64,000 nt of DNA, taken from positions 37,414,329-37,478,328 of the forward strand of contig OZ024880.1 in the NCBI GenBank assembly GCA_964017185.1, read 5' to 3'. The position numbers were made by a program, and so were the translations under genes. The DNA is from Rugalucina vietnamica (taxonomy: Eukaryota; Mollusca; Bivalvia; Lucinida; Lucinidae). Shown here piece after piece: positions 10,136 to 22,600 of this stretch. The stretch's first letter is position 1. Each line of letters starts with the position of its first letter. The notes under the pieces were generated by a model. The model made no database searches. It was not told the origin of the DNA and was given only the letters and a program-made list of their open reading frames with translations.

Positions 10136-12620
10136 TTTAGTTTTAGTTTTTGTCTCAATTTTGACCATTTTACAGGTCATTGAAAATGAATTATCTGGCA
10201 AAATTGATTTTTTACAAACTTGATGACGTATATGTGACGTCATGTGATGTCATTTTACCATCTTTCATATATACGGCACTGCAGCTGTCCCTCCCAGGCT
10301 ATTGGGACAGTGAAAGGTTGACGCCGGTCTGATCAACCGAACTTTTCACGTCATGGCACTAATGTCTCTAGAGATATGTTGACTAATGACCCAATTGAAA
10401 TGTAATAGGTTTCAATAAGGTCAGTATGAAGGTTAAGGTCAATATATGAGTTAAGGTCAATATATAGGTTATGAATTGTAAAGATGCATGTTATATTGTC
10501 ACCTCTGTGGCTTAGTTATTTGGCTTTCTCACAGTAACAGCACATTATTGGCTAATGTTGAATAGTAAAAACTTACAACTTTATTGTATACAAATATAAA
10601 CATGTAAAATGTAAACAAAGAAACCGAGAGACTGAAAGGAATAATTGATTTTGGTTTTATGGACGGCATTGTTAACAGACGTATACTGACCAAAAGGTTA
10701 CCTCTATAGTTTTGTTGGACTTGTTGACGTAAGCGTTAATCCAATCAATGTCCTTCACAATTGGTCAGATTATCTGATCCTCGTAGAGCAAAAATCCGTA
10801 TTTCTGTTTAGGAGCAGCTGCATGAACTGATCTGAAACGGGTATGTAGCTTTAAGATTCAAGTAAAGATACTTCTTTAAGATTCAAGTAAAGGTACTAGA
10901 GATGATATTTGTCATATAGACAATGTCCCTATCTCTCATACCTTTGATTCCTAAATTTTAGACCTAAATCTGACAGAAGAATTAACAGATAAGTTTTGTC
11001 GTATAACGTCGAACCAAAACTAATTGTTGCATATTTAAGCCAAAATTGCAACTTTACCGACATTATTTTAGAAGTACTTTATGAAAAAGCATGTTAATTT
11101 CGTGGACTTTGAAAGTTGCAATATGGATATCATTAGCTAGAACCAATGGAGTTCTAGCTAAACTAGGTAAATATGATACTTTTAGTGCATATGGACTCTT
11201 TTATTTTATATATACATGTAGTGTGCATTTAGGTAGAACAATATAAAAGTGATAATCACCTTTATTTGGCGTAAATAAAACAGGCTAAAACATCAAAATG
11301 ATGGACAATTATTTGCATAAATACATTTAAATGTATGTAGTTGGAACAAAACAAATGCAAATTGTGAATACTTTTGGAAGGGGTGCAAATTAAAATTCCT
11401 GTAACATCATTAGATGTTATGGTTCCAAAAAAGGTTTAATATGTATATGCACAAAGCCAATTATTCATATTTTTGCAAATTGCATTCGAATGACAACCAC
11501 GTTTTAGCACAACGCAACCAACCTTCCAATTTAGTTAAGTTTAGTAAACAGTATCATTTCATGGACATAAGCAAGTTTTTATCATACATGGCGAACTAAC
11601 CTGACATTCAGTTCACAAATAGCGTAATAGAATTCTGTTCAGCCGGTAACTGTCCCAGCCATGTTCATCAGTATTCAAATTCTACGAAGCTTTTGTTAAT
11701 GCAAGATAAATCATAATGTGGATAACAATGTGTATAAAGGTCTATCCTGAGTATTCCATCTCAGATTTGTTTTCCCATTACGCTGATATCTCACTGATGT
11801 AGCGACGTCGCATTGTTCCAACAGTCTGAAAATGTGTCTTTAACACCATGTTCCAAATGCATGTTTGTCATATATTTTTGTCATATTTCCTGTCTCAGAA
11901 ATCTGATTCGTCAAACCTGGTCATACCTGGTATGTCACGGCTGATACCGCTGAATATATCATTGACTACTCCATATCATTGACTACTCCATCTTCTATAG
12001 GACATGTTCACCAATACATCCAGTATAAACAAAGAGAACGGGTCGGTGGAAGGCAGAAGCACCATCATTTTTTTACTTATACCCTGGCCGAGACAATGCT
12101 GTATGACAATGATGGCTGAATAAGGTTGGCGAGGTTTTTCATCTGGCTTGTGGGGCATTGGCTCTTACTGATAGTGTATTGTGGCCGACACCAAAACATC
12201 TTAAGTAGAGTCCTCACTGACTTTTTTTTTCTTGACATAGAGCTTTTCCACTGATGAGCCAACATGTGACAGCCACTTTCAATGAAAAGCAAAGCTTTGA
12301 ACAAATGGTGTTTTTGACAGAATCAAGGTTGGAGTATAAGGGAATCTCATCTTAATTCGATTTCAGTGTCGGTCAGTTTTTGAACATGACGTAAAATCTG
12401 GGCATATAGATTAAAGGGCAAACAGCATCTGTGCTTGAACCCCTACCCTCCTTTATCGCTGTAGCCGTAGCTACGAGACAAAGCGTTTAGTAACTTTCTA
12501 ATATGTTTATGAAAATATACTGACCGAGCCTCTTTACAAGGACAATATAAATTTATTGAAAAATCTAGGAATAATGCATTTAGAGCTTTAAAGCTTTAGA
12601 AGGCAATTTCAACAACAATG
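10136..12620. other. AT-rich intergenic stretch, no gene recognised
   Basis: Small tandem features only: aaggtcaatatatgagtt repeated near 10430-10470, and a 25-bp direct duplication (TTTAAGATTCAAGTAAAG) near 10849-10890. Open frames are short and have no recognisable domain. The missing 5' exon(s) of the PKHD1L1 homologue could lie here or in the next block, but I could not identify them. Confidence 0.4.
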
Positions 12621-14481
12621 GGAAAAGTAGGTTGACCGAACGTTTAGTCCAAAATAATAGCTTTCCCGTTTAGATGTTAAAAATAAATTGGATATCAAGA
12701 TTATGTATATATTTTAGTACATATGTAGATCAAAGACCTCATAATCTTAATCCTTTTGATTAATCCACATTTACATATTGTAGTTAAATTTTCAGAACAA
12801 TAACGAATTAACACATATGACGTAGTTGCTGACGTACGTCATCCTTGCATAATGCAAAGACAGCCGAAGATAAGCTGGCGTAATAGTTTTTGTACTTAGT
12901 CCGGGTAATCTTAGCTAAATCAGTCTTAACCTGGCCAGGCTGGCTGCCCAGTTCCATTGAAGCGCCAAAATACAGAATTGCTCGTTTCGACGTTAAAATA
13001 ATGAATTGTCAGGTATGAAACATTTTGAAAGAATCGAGTATCCCTAAAGCATTATGGAATCTCCTACTTTGTGTGGAGGATGCGGTTTGAGCACAAGTGC
13101 GTTGAGGCATGGGGTTCAAGGATATATATATATCTATATATATATAATTTTCGTAAACCCTTACAACTCCCACGATAGAACATGATGATTGTGTGGTATC
13201 AATAGGTAAAAGTAAGTTATGATGAAACATGACAGATAATGTATAATGGTAATACGACTGATGACATGTAATATGATCTGTGCTTAAATACCTATTACAC
13301 ACTCGATGGATACGGTTTTCATTTAGATGTTATGTATGATTCCTGCTCATGAGCATGCATATGCTTAAACATAGCCAAATTCATGGTCAGGTTTAAAATA
13401 CTTGATGACATCTGCATTTGACGTCATTTTACGTAGACATAATTATTTATATAACAGAATTCATGGAAACTTCGCGTTATTTAACTACGGTTACGTGAAT
13501 GAGATATGTTTTGAATTGTGAAAATTGGATTCTGTACTTCGCGAGGCTTGATTTTCTTAGACTTAACGACAAAGCACCGTGACGTCATATATGTGGTACA
13601 TGCACGCTAGAATTTTTTGTAAGTTTACGATAATGTGTGTACGATATCATGTGTAAGGTAAGGAGTTGTTCTAACCCAGGGTAAAACATTGGATGATAGA
13701 ACTATCTGGTGTGCAAGAAAAATAAGGTTGAATGAACTTTGCAGTTCAGGTCTTTGCCATTGAAGTGTTAAAATAAATTGGATAATAAGATTAAATACAT
13801 ATTTCGAGAACAAATCTTGGCCGCAGAAATCTTAATCCTAATTCTCCTAATTCGTCCACATACAAAACTACATCTTGATATTTTAACAATGGAATTAACG
13901 CATATGACGTCAGTGCTAACGTCACCCTTTCATAATGCAATGGCACATTGAGGTTAGCTGGCACACTAAAACTCAGTCTGGGGTATCTAGGTCTAATACA
14001 AATGAATTACTCTTTCTATTGCAACAGGGATTGCAACCCCATATGTCATATCTACAGAAACTCATTCCGGTTAGCAATGGTACAGTGAACTCTAACAAGC
14101 TTTCAGTAGTGCAGGACATCAGTTCTTCAATCTGTATGCTGTGACAACCACGCCGTATATAAATAACAATCATGTACTTTTCTTGGCTTCTACAGGCTTG
14201 CAACATATCCACTGTACTATTGGTACAAATGAAACTTATTTTCATTTTGATAACTTCTAATGGGTTGCACTACAAAAACAAACCATATAGGACATATAGC
14301 GTTTAGCCAACGTCGCTAGTTGTAATGTTGGCACCTGATGTCACCGTTGAACTTATAAGTTTCTCCTGACGTAACAGTATCAACATGTATAGTAAGAATC
14401 AGCAGTAAAACTGTTGTATCATATTGAGAATTGGATTAATAATTTATGTTATAATATATTATGTATAGTGACTTAGAGCTT

Positions 14482-14528
<47 letters not shown>

Positions 14529-16190
14529 AACCGCGCTTATCAAACAAATTGACTGAACTAGCCATTTCGCCCAAAACACACAAAACAAACAATAACCGTC
14601 GTTCAATTGTTTAAATGGCTTATCTAACTATTAATCCAGATTCGTTTGGTTTATCCACAGACAAAATATTGTCTTTTGGATATTCCGGAACAATAGGGAT
14701 TAACGCTGATAATGCAAGTTCTTACGACACCCTTTTATTATGCAAGGTCAGATACGTGGACAGATGGGGTCAGAAAGTACCGTACCAAGGTCAGGCACTT
14801 TGTTGCACAAGCATTTTAAGAGATGAAGATCACTAGAACCGAATGCACCTCAATATAATCTAACAAGATAAGCCATCTTCCAGGTTTTGACTGGCCAAAT
14901 CTTTTATCACAAGACTAATACTGTATCTATTTCTTATTATCGTTAATACGTCCATTAGATGTGATGAGATTGAGCAAGCTTTTTAGTGCAGAAATATTAA
15001 CAATGCAGTTTTAAAATGTTGTGAACCACTGCAGAAGCTGATGTTGAGGTTATAGCCATGTAAAGCTAGTTTCAGCCCACCAGTAATTTTATATTACTGA
15101 TACTTCTGTTGTTGTTCTTATTGTTTTATGTCTTGGTGTTGAATTTTTGTGCTGTTTGCACCTTATGTGCGTTTTCATATTTTTAGTTGGGTTTGGGTAG
15201 CTGAGTGGCGACCTGTTGGGAAATAGCTGCTCACTCGGCTTAAGATATGTTTTCTTAGTATAAGTACCTAATTGTCAATTTAGTTTTTCCCACCTCGGTT
15301 TTTGAAGGGGGATTTTCTTTCTGATTGCGCCATTTCCTGATCATTGCCTACTTGTACCTTATTATTATATTTGCTTATAAAATTTCGGATCGTCAAACCT
15401 ATTATCATAGTTTACAACATAGTGCCGACAATTTTGAATTAATGCACAATACGTCAGTATTTACGTTAGCTATACCGAACTAAGCGAGGACAGGAAGGGT
15501 CAGCAATCTGGTACCGAATAACCCTCCTTCAAGGTTGTCTAAGCCAGACAGGGCAATGTGCCAGCTGGTTGTCAAATAATTATTTGTGTCAATAGCACCG
15601 AATGAACCTCAATATAGATTGAGGTGAGAAACAGGGGTATGTACCACTCGATTTCCGGATTTGGTCAATTGCTGACAACTTACTTTACAAATTAGTGCAA
15701 TAATGTATCCGCAACTGAGTATCATTGCATTCATATATGAGATTTGATTACAGTCGGCTCAGCCAAGATCAGATGACCATTTTTTTAAACTTACTATTTT
15801 GGTACATTTACGGAACCAAACTAGATCGAAGTCCAAAATAATAACTTGACCACTGTATAATATTTCAATTGGCATATTGAGATTCAATAAAAAATATATA
15901 TGGTTCATCAAACTTATAATCCTAATCCTCTTGGTTTATCCACACACAAATATTGTCTTTAAATGTCCTCGAAGAAAATGGCATTAAAATACGTGACGTC
16001 AATGTCTCGATGTCAGTGCTTCTGTTATCCTTCCATTATGCAAGGACAAATTGACTAACAAATGGAGTAAGGTTAACAAGAACCGACTGAACCCAATCGA
16101 GGTCAAACCTAGGGTAACCATTGCCTACTTTCACAATTTCTAGAAGTTTTATTATTGCATATGAAATCAGTGTTTATGACGCCCTTTTTT
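12621..16190. repeat. Diverged reiterated AT-rich module (about 5-6 copies)
   Basis: Copies lie at roughly 12621-12870, 13695-13955, 14600-14755, 15365-15470, 15820-16045 and a fragment near 16140-16180. Recurrent pieces are AAATAAATTGGAT.ATAAGATT, TTAATCC..TTGGTTTATCCACA, (CATATGACGTCA or ACGTGACGTCA) and, about 25 bp later, CATAATGCAA or ATTATGCAA. The order is conserved while divergence is high, which suggests an old tandem duplication. Confidence 0.5.
14485..14526. repeat. (GA)n microsatellite
   Basis: About 21 perfect GA units. Confidence 0.97.
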
Positions 16191-16613
16191 TAAAAAAGGA
16201 AACACGGACTGAGGGTAGACAGTGTCAGCTATTGTATAATAGCATTGATTATTGCGAAGAAAATGTATTACGTCCATGCAAATTTGAATACCATTTTTCA
16301 TGTACATGTATTATTAGACCATTGAAATGACATGTGACTTGTTTGGTGGACTCGGCTTCTTGTGTACATGAAAGCAATAAAATTTGAAATTGAGCATTCC
16401 GAAAAACGTATGCAATCTGATAAAAGACATCAAGTTGTTTTGGTTTCATTGCCACTGATTTCAAAGGGTCATTGACGTTTGTCGTCGTTGCCAGTCAGAA
16501 CGGTGTCAATGATTAGGGTTAATTATTAATCTGAAAAAGCACAATGTATAGCTCACCTTCTTTATAGCTTCATAATTATGGTGCTGAACTTATTGTATAC
16601 ATTATATTTTCAG

Positions 16614-16688
16614 GAGCCCATATCACAGATGTTACTCCCGACGCTGGTAGTCTTGGGGGAGAAACGAGAATAACTATACATGGAGGAG
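16614..16688 (+). CDS. PKHD1L1: PKHD1L1 exon 1 (window numbering): start of TIG1
   Basis: TTTTCAG acceptor and GGAG|GTACGT donor. It encodes AHITDVTPDAGSLGGETRI, the first strands of a TIG domain. Entry phase 1 and exit phase 1 show that at least one coding exon lies upstream. Confidence 0.9.
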
Positions 16689-19600
16689 GTACGTACACTT
16701 TAGTCTGAAAAATTAAATCGAAGAACCTTGCAGGGATGTGGGCCGGGTTTGGAGGAGGTAAGAACTCCAATATTCTGTTCTGTCTATACTCGATACCACA
16801 GTAAGCCTCAGACTGCTATCTCTTGATATATATGCTTAGTCGATTTTCTCAAAATTTCAATTTTGATAGTTTAAGTAGTTGGCTAGAATTATGTAACGCG
16901 ATTATTTTTGGAACAAAGTGCTACTTATTTCTCTAACTTGTCGCCTGTATAAACAATACCTGAATGGGCCGAGATGACTCGGACCGAGTGCCCCAGTAAA
17001 AATTTAATTTGATTTTTTAGACAGAGATGACCCGGAACTCCCGTATTTCTGTACTTCGTGTTACCTTTTCCGGTAATTTGACAGTTGGCGGGAAAGTAAT
17101 GTTTAATTTGAACTTTTAACACTTTTGTTATCTGGTTATGTGTTGCATTATTGCCCTTTTCAAGTTTGACAAATAACAGCGTCAGACGTGGGTTAACGTT
17201 TTCCTCTGTCAAGAGCAATACTCCACATCTTAAGACATTTCGCCAAATCCTGGCAGTTGTCCAGTGGAATACTCTGCCAGTCAGCTGGTCAGTGTCTGTT
17301 GCAGTTTCTCCAAATCTTGAGGTCTTCAATGCAGCAGTGTTGGAAAGATCACAGGTGTTCGAAGTTATATCCATAAACATAATAATTTTTTAAAAGATCA
17401 AATCTCTAATAAGAACCGTTCTCCTATTAGAGATTCGGTGTTTTAGTAAATTATAATGTTTATGGATATAACTTCGAACACCTGTGGAAAGATGCAGTAC
17501 CCCAAGCCCTAGAGACAGTGCACTGCATGTTTTATCCCATTTTAAATTTTTTAGACCCATAATTAATCCTCATCAATTTATGTACTGTCGAAAATGTCAT
17601 GTGCCGATCAATTCTAGACAGTTTTTATGCCCCCAACTTTGAAAAAGTTGGAAGGGCATATTGCTTTCGGCTTGTCTAGCTGTGTGTGTGTGTGGGTGGG
17701 TGGGTGCGTCTGTTAACTTTTGAACGGTGAATGCTAGGGTTTTGAAATTTCATATGCACATTCCTCATGAAAATATAGTTGACCCATATTTTTTTTCATG
17801 TTCCAGTTATGCCCCTTTTCTGAGTTATGTCCCTTTGAAAACAAAATTTGAAAATCTTGTGTGCAAGATATCTCAACATGTACTTAAGCTAGAGCCCTCA
17901 TATTTGGTATATTGGTTGGGTCTGAGGAGTAGATCACCTGATTAACTTTTGAGAACTTTACCGCAAATTTTGACAAAATTACGGAATTTTGAAATTTTGA
18001 TTATATTTTCAGTTTTTCAGTGAAATTTGAAACTTTTAAACAGTGAATGCTAGGGTTTCGAAATTTCATATGCACATTCCTCATGAAAAAATAGTTGACC
18101 CATATTTTTTTTCATGTCCGAGTTATGCCCCTTTTCTGAGTTATGACCCTTTGAAAACAAAATTTGAAAATCTTGTGTGCAAGATATCTCAACAAGTATT
18201 TAAGCTAGAGCATTCATATTTAGTATACTGGTTGGGGCTGAGAAGTAGATGACATGATTGACTTTTGAGAACTTTCCGTCAAATTTTGACAAAAATACGG
18301 AATTTTGAAATTTTGATTGATTTTTCGACTTTTCGGTGAAAATTGAAACTTTTGAACGCTGCATGCTAGGGTTTTGAATTTTAGTATACAGATTCCTTAT
18401 GAAAAAATAGTTGACCCGTATCTTTTTTTTTTTCATGTCTGAGTTATGCCCCTTTTCTGAGTTATTTCCCTTTGAAAACAAAATTTGAAAATCTTGTGTG
18501 CACGATATCTCAAAAAGTATTTGAGCTAGAGCCTTTATATTTGGTATACTGGTTGGGGCTGAGAAGAAAATAACCTGACTAACTTTTGAGGAGTTTCCGA
18601 CAAATTTTGACAAAATAACTCAGTTTTGAAATTTTTACTCCATTTTAACTTGTCGACATAAAGCTTACATTCTCTGTTTCTGGATCGAGGTCAAAACATA
18701 AGCAACCGAACAGTTTCTACAGGAAATTAAATTTCACTTCATTCAAATGAAATAAACAAACCCTACAATTTGCCAGTTTAAGGACGAACATACTGTTGGG
18801 GGCATAGTGTTTTACAAACACCCATTTCTAGTTATCTCTCCATCATCATCAATCTAGTTTTTAACCTGTCATCTTGAAACAGACTCACTATCATACTTGT
18901 AACTTTATTCTTTTTCATAACCCTCGACTCAGTATATGAGTTTTTATCTTTCTTCATATAAGCTTTTCTTCATATATGTATAAACTGAGTCAATAAATTT
19001 CTTATCATCTCAGCAAGCTTGCATCAGTTAAATGTTGTCATTAATTTTGCCACAGGGGCTACCAGGCTACATGTATCAGCTAACATGATTTATGCCTCCA
19101 TTTTCATAGAACTACACATAGGGAAGTATAAAAGCTGTCATATAAGTATACTTATTTCAGGATTTTCTGCTGATCAGTTCAGTCAGAATGATGACCCCAA
19201 CACAGGAAACTTTGTCTTCTTGGTGTCCGAGTCGGGAACCAGGGTTGACTGTCCTGTCCATAAGGATGGTTCCACAGAAGACATGATCACATGTTACACT
19301 CCGGAGTAAGTACATGTATGAATTAAGCCAGCTTCATGCTGCGCATACCTATCCACTGCACTGATTTTTACAGAACTGATGAAATTTAAAATGTCATTGG
19401 CAAAATTTTTTTACCATATTTGTTCTAATTAGCGCGCACTACGAATGGAAACAACATACACTGCTGAAATTACCATGTCAGAAATACCAGTGATGATGTC
19501 AAATAAGTGTTCTAAATGTTGCAAAATAGAGGTTTACACATTTAAGGATTGCTTTTAATGTGGTTAATACAATATTAATGTGCAAAATTGATATAAAATA

Positions 19601-22600
19601 CCAAAATGCTTGTTGATTAGTGTGCATTTAGGCACATGTTTTTCGGAAAAGAACGGTGTGTACTTATTGGAGCATGTGCGCTAATTAGAACGAATACAGT
19701 ATTTTTTCTGTTTAAACATAATGAGCAGTCATATAACAGTCTTCTATCATAGCTAGCTACCTTGTATGACCTTCGGCATAAGGAAAACATGCCCATGAAA
19801 TTTATACACCCTTAAACCCCATTTTTATATAGAAAAACAGGTTTGCAAGGGTGTACCTATTTTTAGCTCACCTGAGCCGAAGGCTCACAGGTGAGCTTAT
19901 AGGATAGGCAGGCATCCGGCGTCCGTCGTCGTCGTCCGTCGTCGTCATCCGTCGTCGTCCGTCCACAATTTCAAAGAAGAATATTTCTGAAGCTAGTAGG
20001 CCGATCTTGATCAAATTCAATGTGAACCATAATTGGGTTGGGGGATTGATGGCATTAGGTTTTGGAGCAGATTGTATTAAAATTGTGGTTTCCATGGCAA
20101 CAAATAGGTCCCATAGACTTACAATGGGAAAAACTAAAAAAATCTTCTTCTCTACAACCACTAGGCCCACAGCTTTGATATTTGGTATGTAGCAATGGCT
20201 AATGGTCCTCTACGTAAATTGTGCCATTCATGCCCCTGGGGTCAAATTTGGCCACGCCCCGGGGGGTCGATAGTCTCCATAGACTTACTATGGGAAAAAA
20301 ATTAAAAAATCTTCTTCTCTGAAACCACAGGGCCCACAGCTTTGATATTTGGTATGTGGCAATGGCTAATGGTCCTCTACATAAATTGTGCCAGCCATGC
20401 CCCTGGGGTCAAATTTGGCCACGCCCCGGGGGTGGATAGTTTCCATAGACTTACAATTGGAAAAACTGAAAAAATCTTCTTCTCTGAAACCACTAGGCCC
20501 ACAACTTTGATATTTGGTATGTAGCAATGGCTAATGGTCCTCTACATAAATTGTGCCATTCATGCACCTGGGGTCAAATTTGGCCACGCCCCAGGGGTTG
20601 ATAGTCTCCATAGACTTACTATGGGAAAAAAATTAAAAAATCTTCTTCTCTGAAACCACAGGGCCCACAGCTTTGATATTTTGTATGTGGCAATGGCTAA
20701 TGGTCCTCTACATAAATTGTGCCAATCATGCCCCTGGGGTCAAATTTGGCCACGCCCCGGGGGTCGATAGTCTCCATAGACCTACAATAGGAAAAAACTA
20801 AAAAAATCTTCTTCTCTGAAACCACTAGGCCCACAGCTTTGATATTTGGTATGTAGCAATGGCTAATGGTCCTCTACATAAATTGTGCCATTCATGCCCC
20901 TGGGGTCAAATTTGGCCATGCCCCAGGGGTTGATAGTCTTCATAGACTTACTATGGGAATAAAATTCAAAAATCTTCTTCTCTGAAACCACAGGGCCCAC
21001 AGCTTTGATATTTTGTATGTGGCAATGGCTAATGGTCCTCTACATAAATTGTGCCAATCATGCCCCTGGGGTCAAATTTGGCCACGCCCCGGGGGTAGAT
21101 AGTCTCCATAGACTTACAATGGGAAAAACTAACAAAAATCTTCTTCTCTGAAACCAAAAGGCCCAGAGCTTCTATATTTTGTATGTAGCAATGTTTGGTA
21201 GTCCCCATTATAAATTGTGCCAGTCATGCCCCTGGGTCAAATTTGGCCATGCCCCGGGGGTCAATAGTGTCCATGCATAGACTTTCATTGGTCGATTCTC
21301 AATTAATTTAAATCTCATGAGCTTACAATGTGATAATCTCTCAGGTGAGCTACAGGACCAATTATGGTCCTCTAGTTCTTATTGTTGATCCAAAACATAG
21401 ACTGTGGGTACTCGTAAGAACCGCCTCACCGAGGCAGTTCTTACGTGTACCCACATACTATGTTTTTAACAAAAATTTCAAAAATTACATCTAAAAAAAT
21501 CCTGTATATTGCATGGGCAAGTTTTCATAATGAGGATTCTCTGTCGGTTAACAAGACAAGTGGCTTAACCACTACTTCTAAAAATAAAGTTGATTTTTAT
21601 GCCCCCAACTTCGAAGAAGTTGAGGGGGCATATTGGTTTGGGTCTGTCCATGCAGTGCAGTGAGTGAGTGCGTGCAGTCAGTCAGTCAGTCAGTCTGTGA
21701 TGCGTGAGCACTCGGTCAGGAACCGTTAGAGCTAGGATCTTGAAATTTGGTATGTAGTTTGTATATGAAAATTAAAAGGACCCATATTTTTTCTTTCAGG
21801 TAAATTCAAGGGGCTAGGGGCCAATTCTGTGAGAGTTATTTCCCTTTTTAATTCTGGATAAAGGGAATAGATAGTGGATACCTTGTGTGCGCAACTCCTA
21901 CAGTTTTGTTCCGATTCTCATGAAACTTTACAGATGTTGTGACCATGCTTTGAAGATATGCATGTGGTTTGGATTAATTTTTGTCACTTTTATTGCAATT
22001 TGAACTTAGCCATTTTTCGGGCATTTTGACAATGAAAGTGAATGGGCAGTGGGTACCTTGTGTGCGCAACTCCTCCTACAGTTTCATGCCAATTCATTTA
22101 AAACTTTACATGTATTATGGGCATGGTCTGAAGATATGCATATGGTTTGGATATAATCCTTGGATTATTTTTTGTCATTTTTTTCACAATTTGAACTTAG
22201 TCATTTTTTCGGGCATTTTAGTGGATGGATAGAGGGTAACTTGTGTGCGCAACTCCTCCTACAATTTAATACCGATACTTTTGAAACTTTGCAGACATTG
22301 TGACCATGCTTTGAAGATATGCATGTGGTTGGGATATACATGTACTCCTCAGATTAATTTTTGTCACTTTTTTTACAGTTTGAACTTAGTCATTTTTGGG
22401 ACATTTTTACAACTTGAAAGTGGCTTACCAGTTGGGGGCATAGTGTTTCATAAACACATTTTCTAGTTTGTTTGTTTTTTTTCAGGAAGATGTCAGAGGA
22501 GGAATACTATGTTAAGGCAATAGTTGATGGAGTAGCTATAGATGATGAAGATCTCTGCAGTGGACGTCCTACCAGCAGGAGCTGTCAATATAAGGTAAAC

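Noticed and set aside
9935..10243. 102-codon minus-strand frame with a poly-Lys stretch
   Set aside because: The Lys run is the T/A homopolymer at about 10039-10076 inside the Penelope-like element; it is not a protein.
14615..14836. 73-codon plus-strand frame MAYLTINPDSFG.. as the missing first PKHD1L1 exon
   Set aside because: No signal-peptide-like hydrophobic start and no donor in the required phase; it lies within the reiterated module.
18200..18613. 137-codon minus-strand frame
   Set aside because: It lies wholly within the tandem units of a Helentron-like repeat and mirrors their periodicity.
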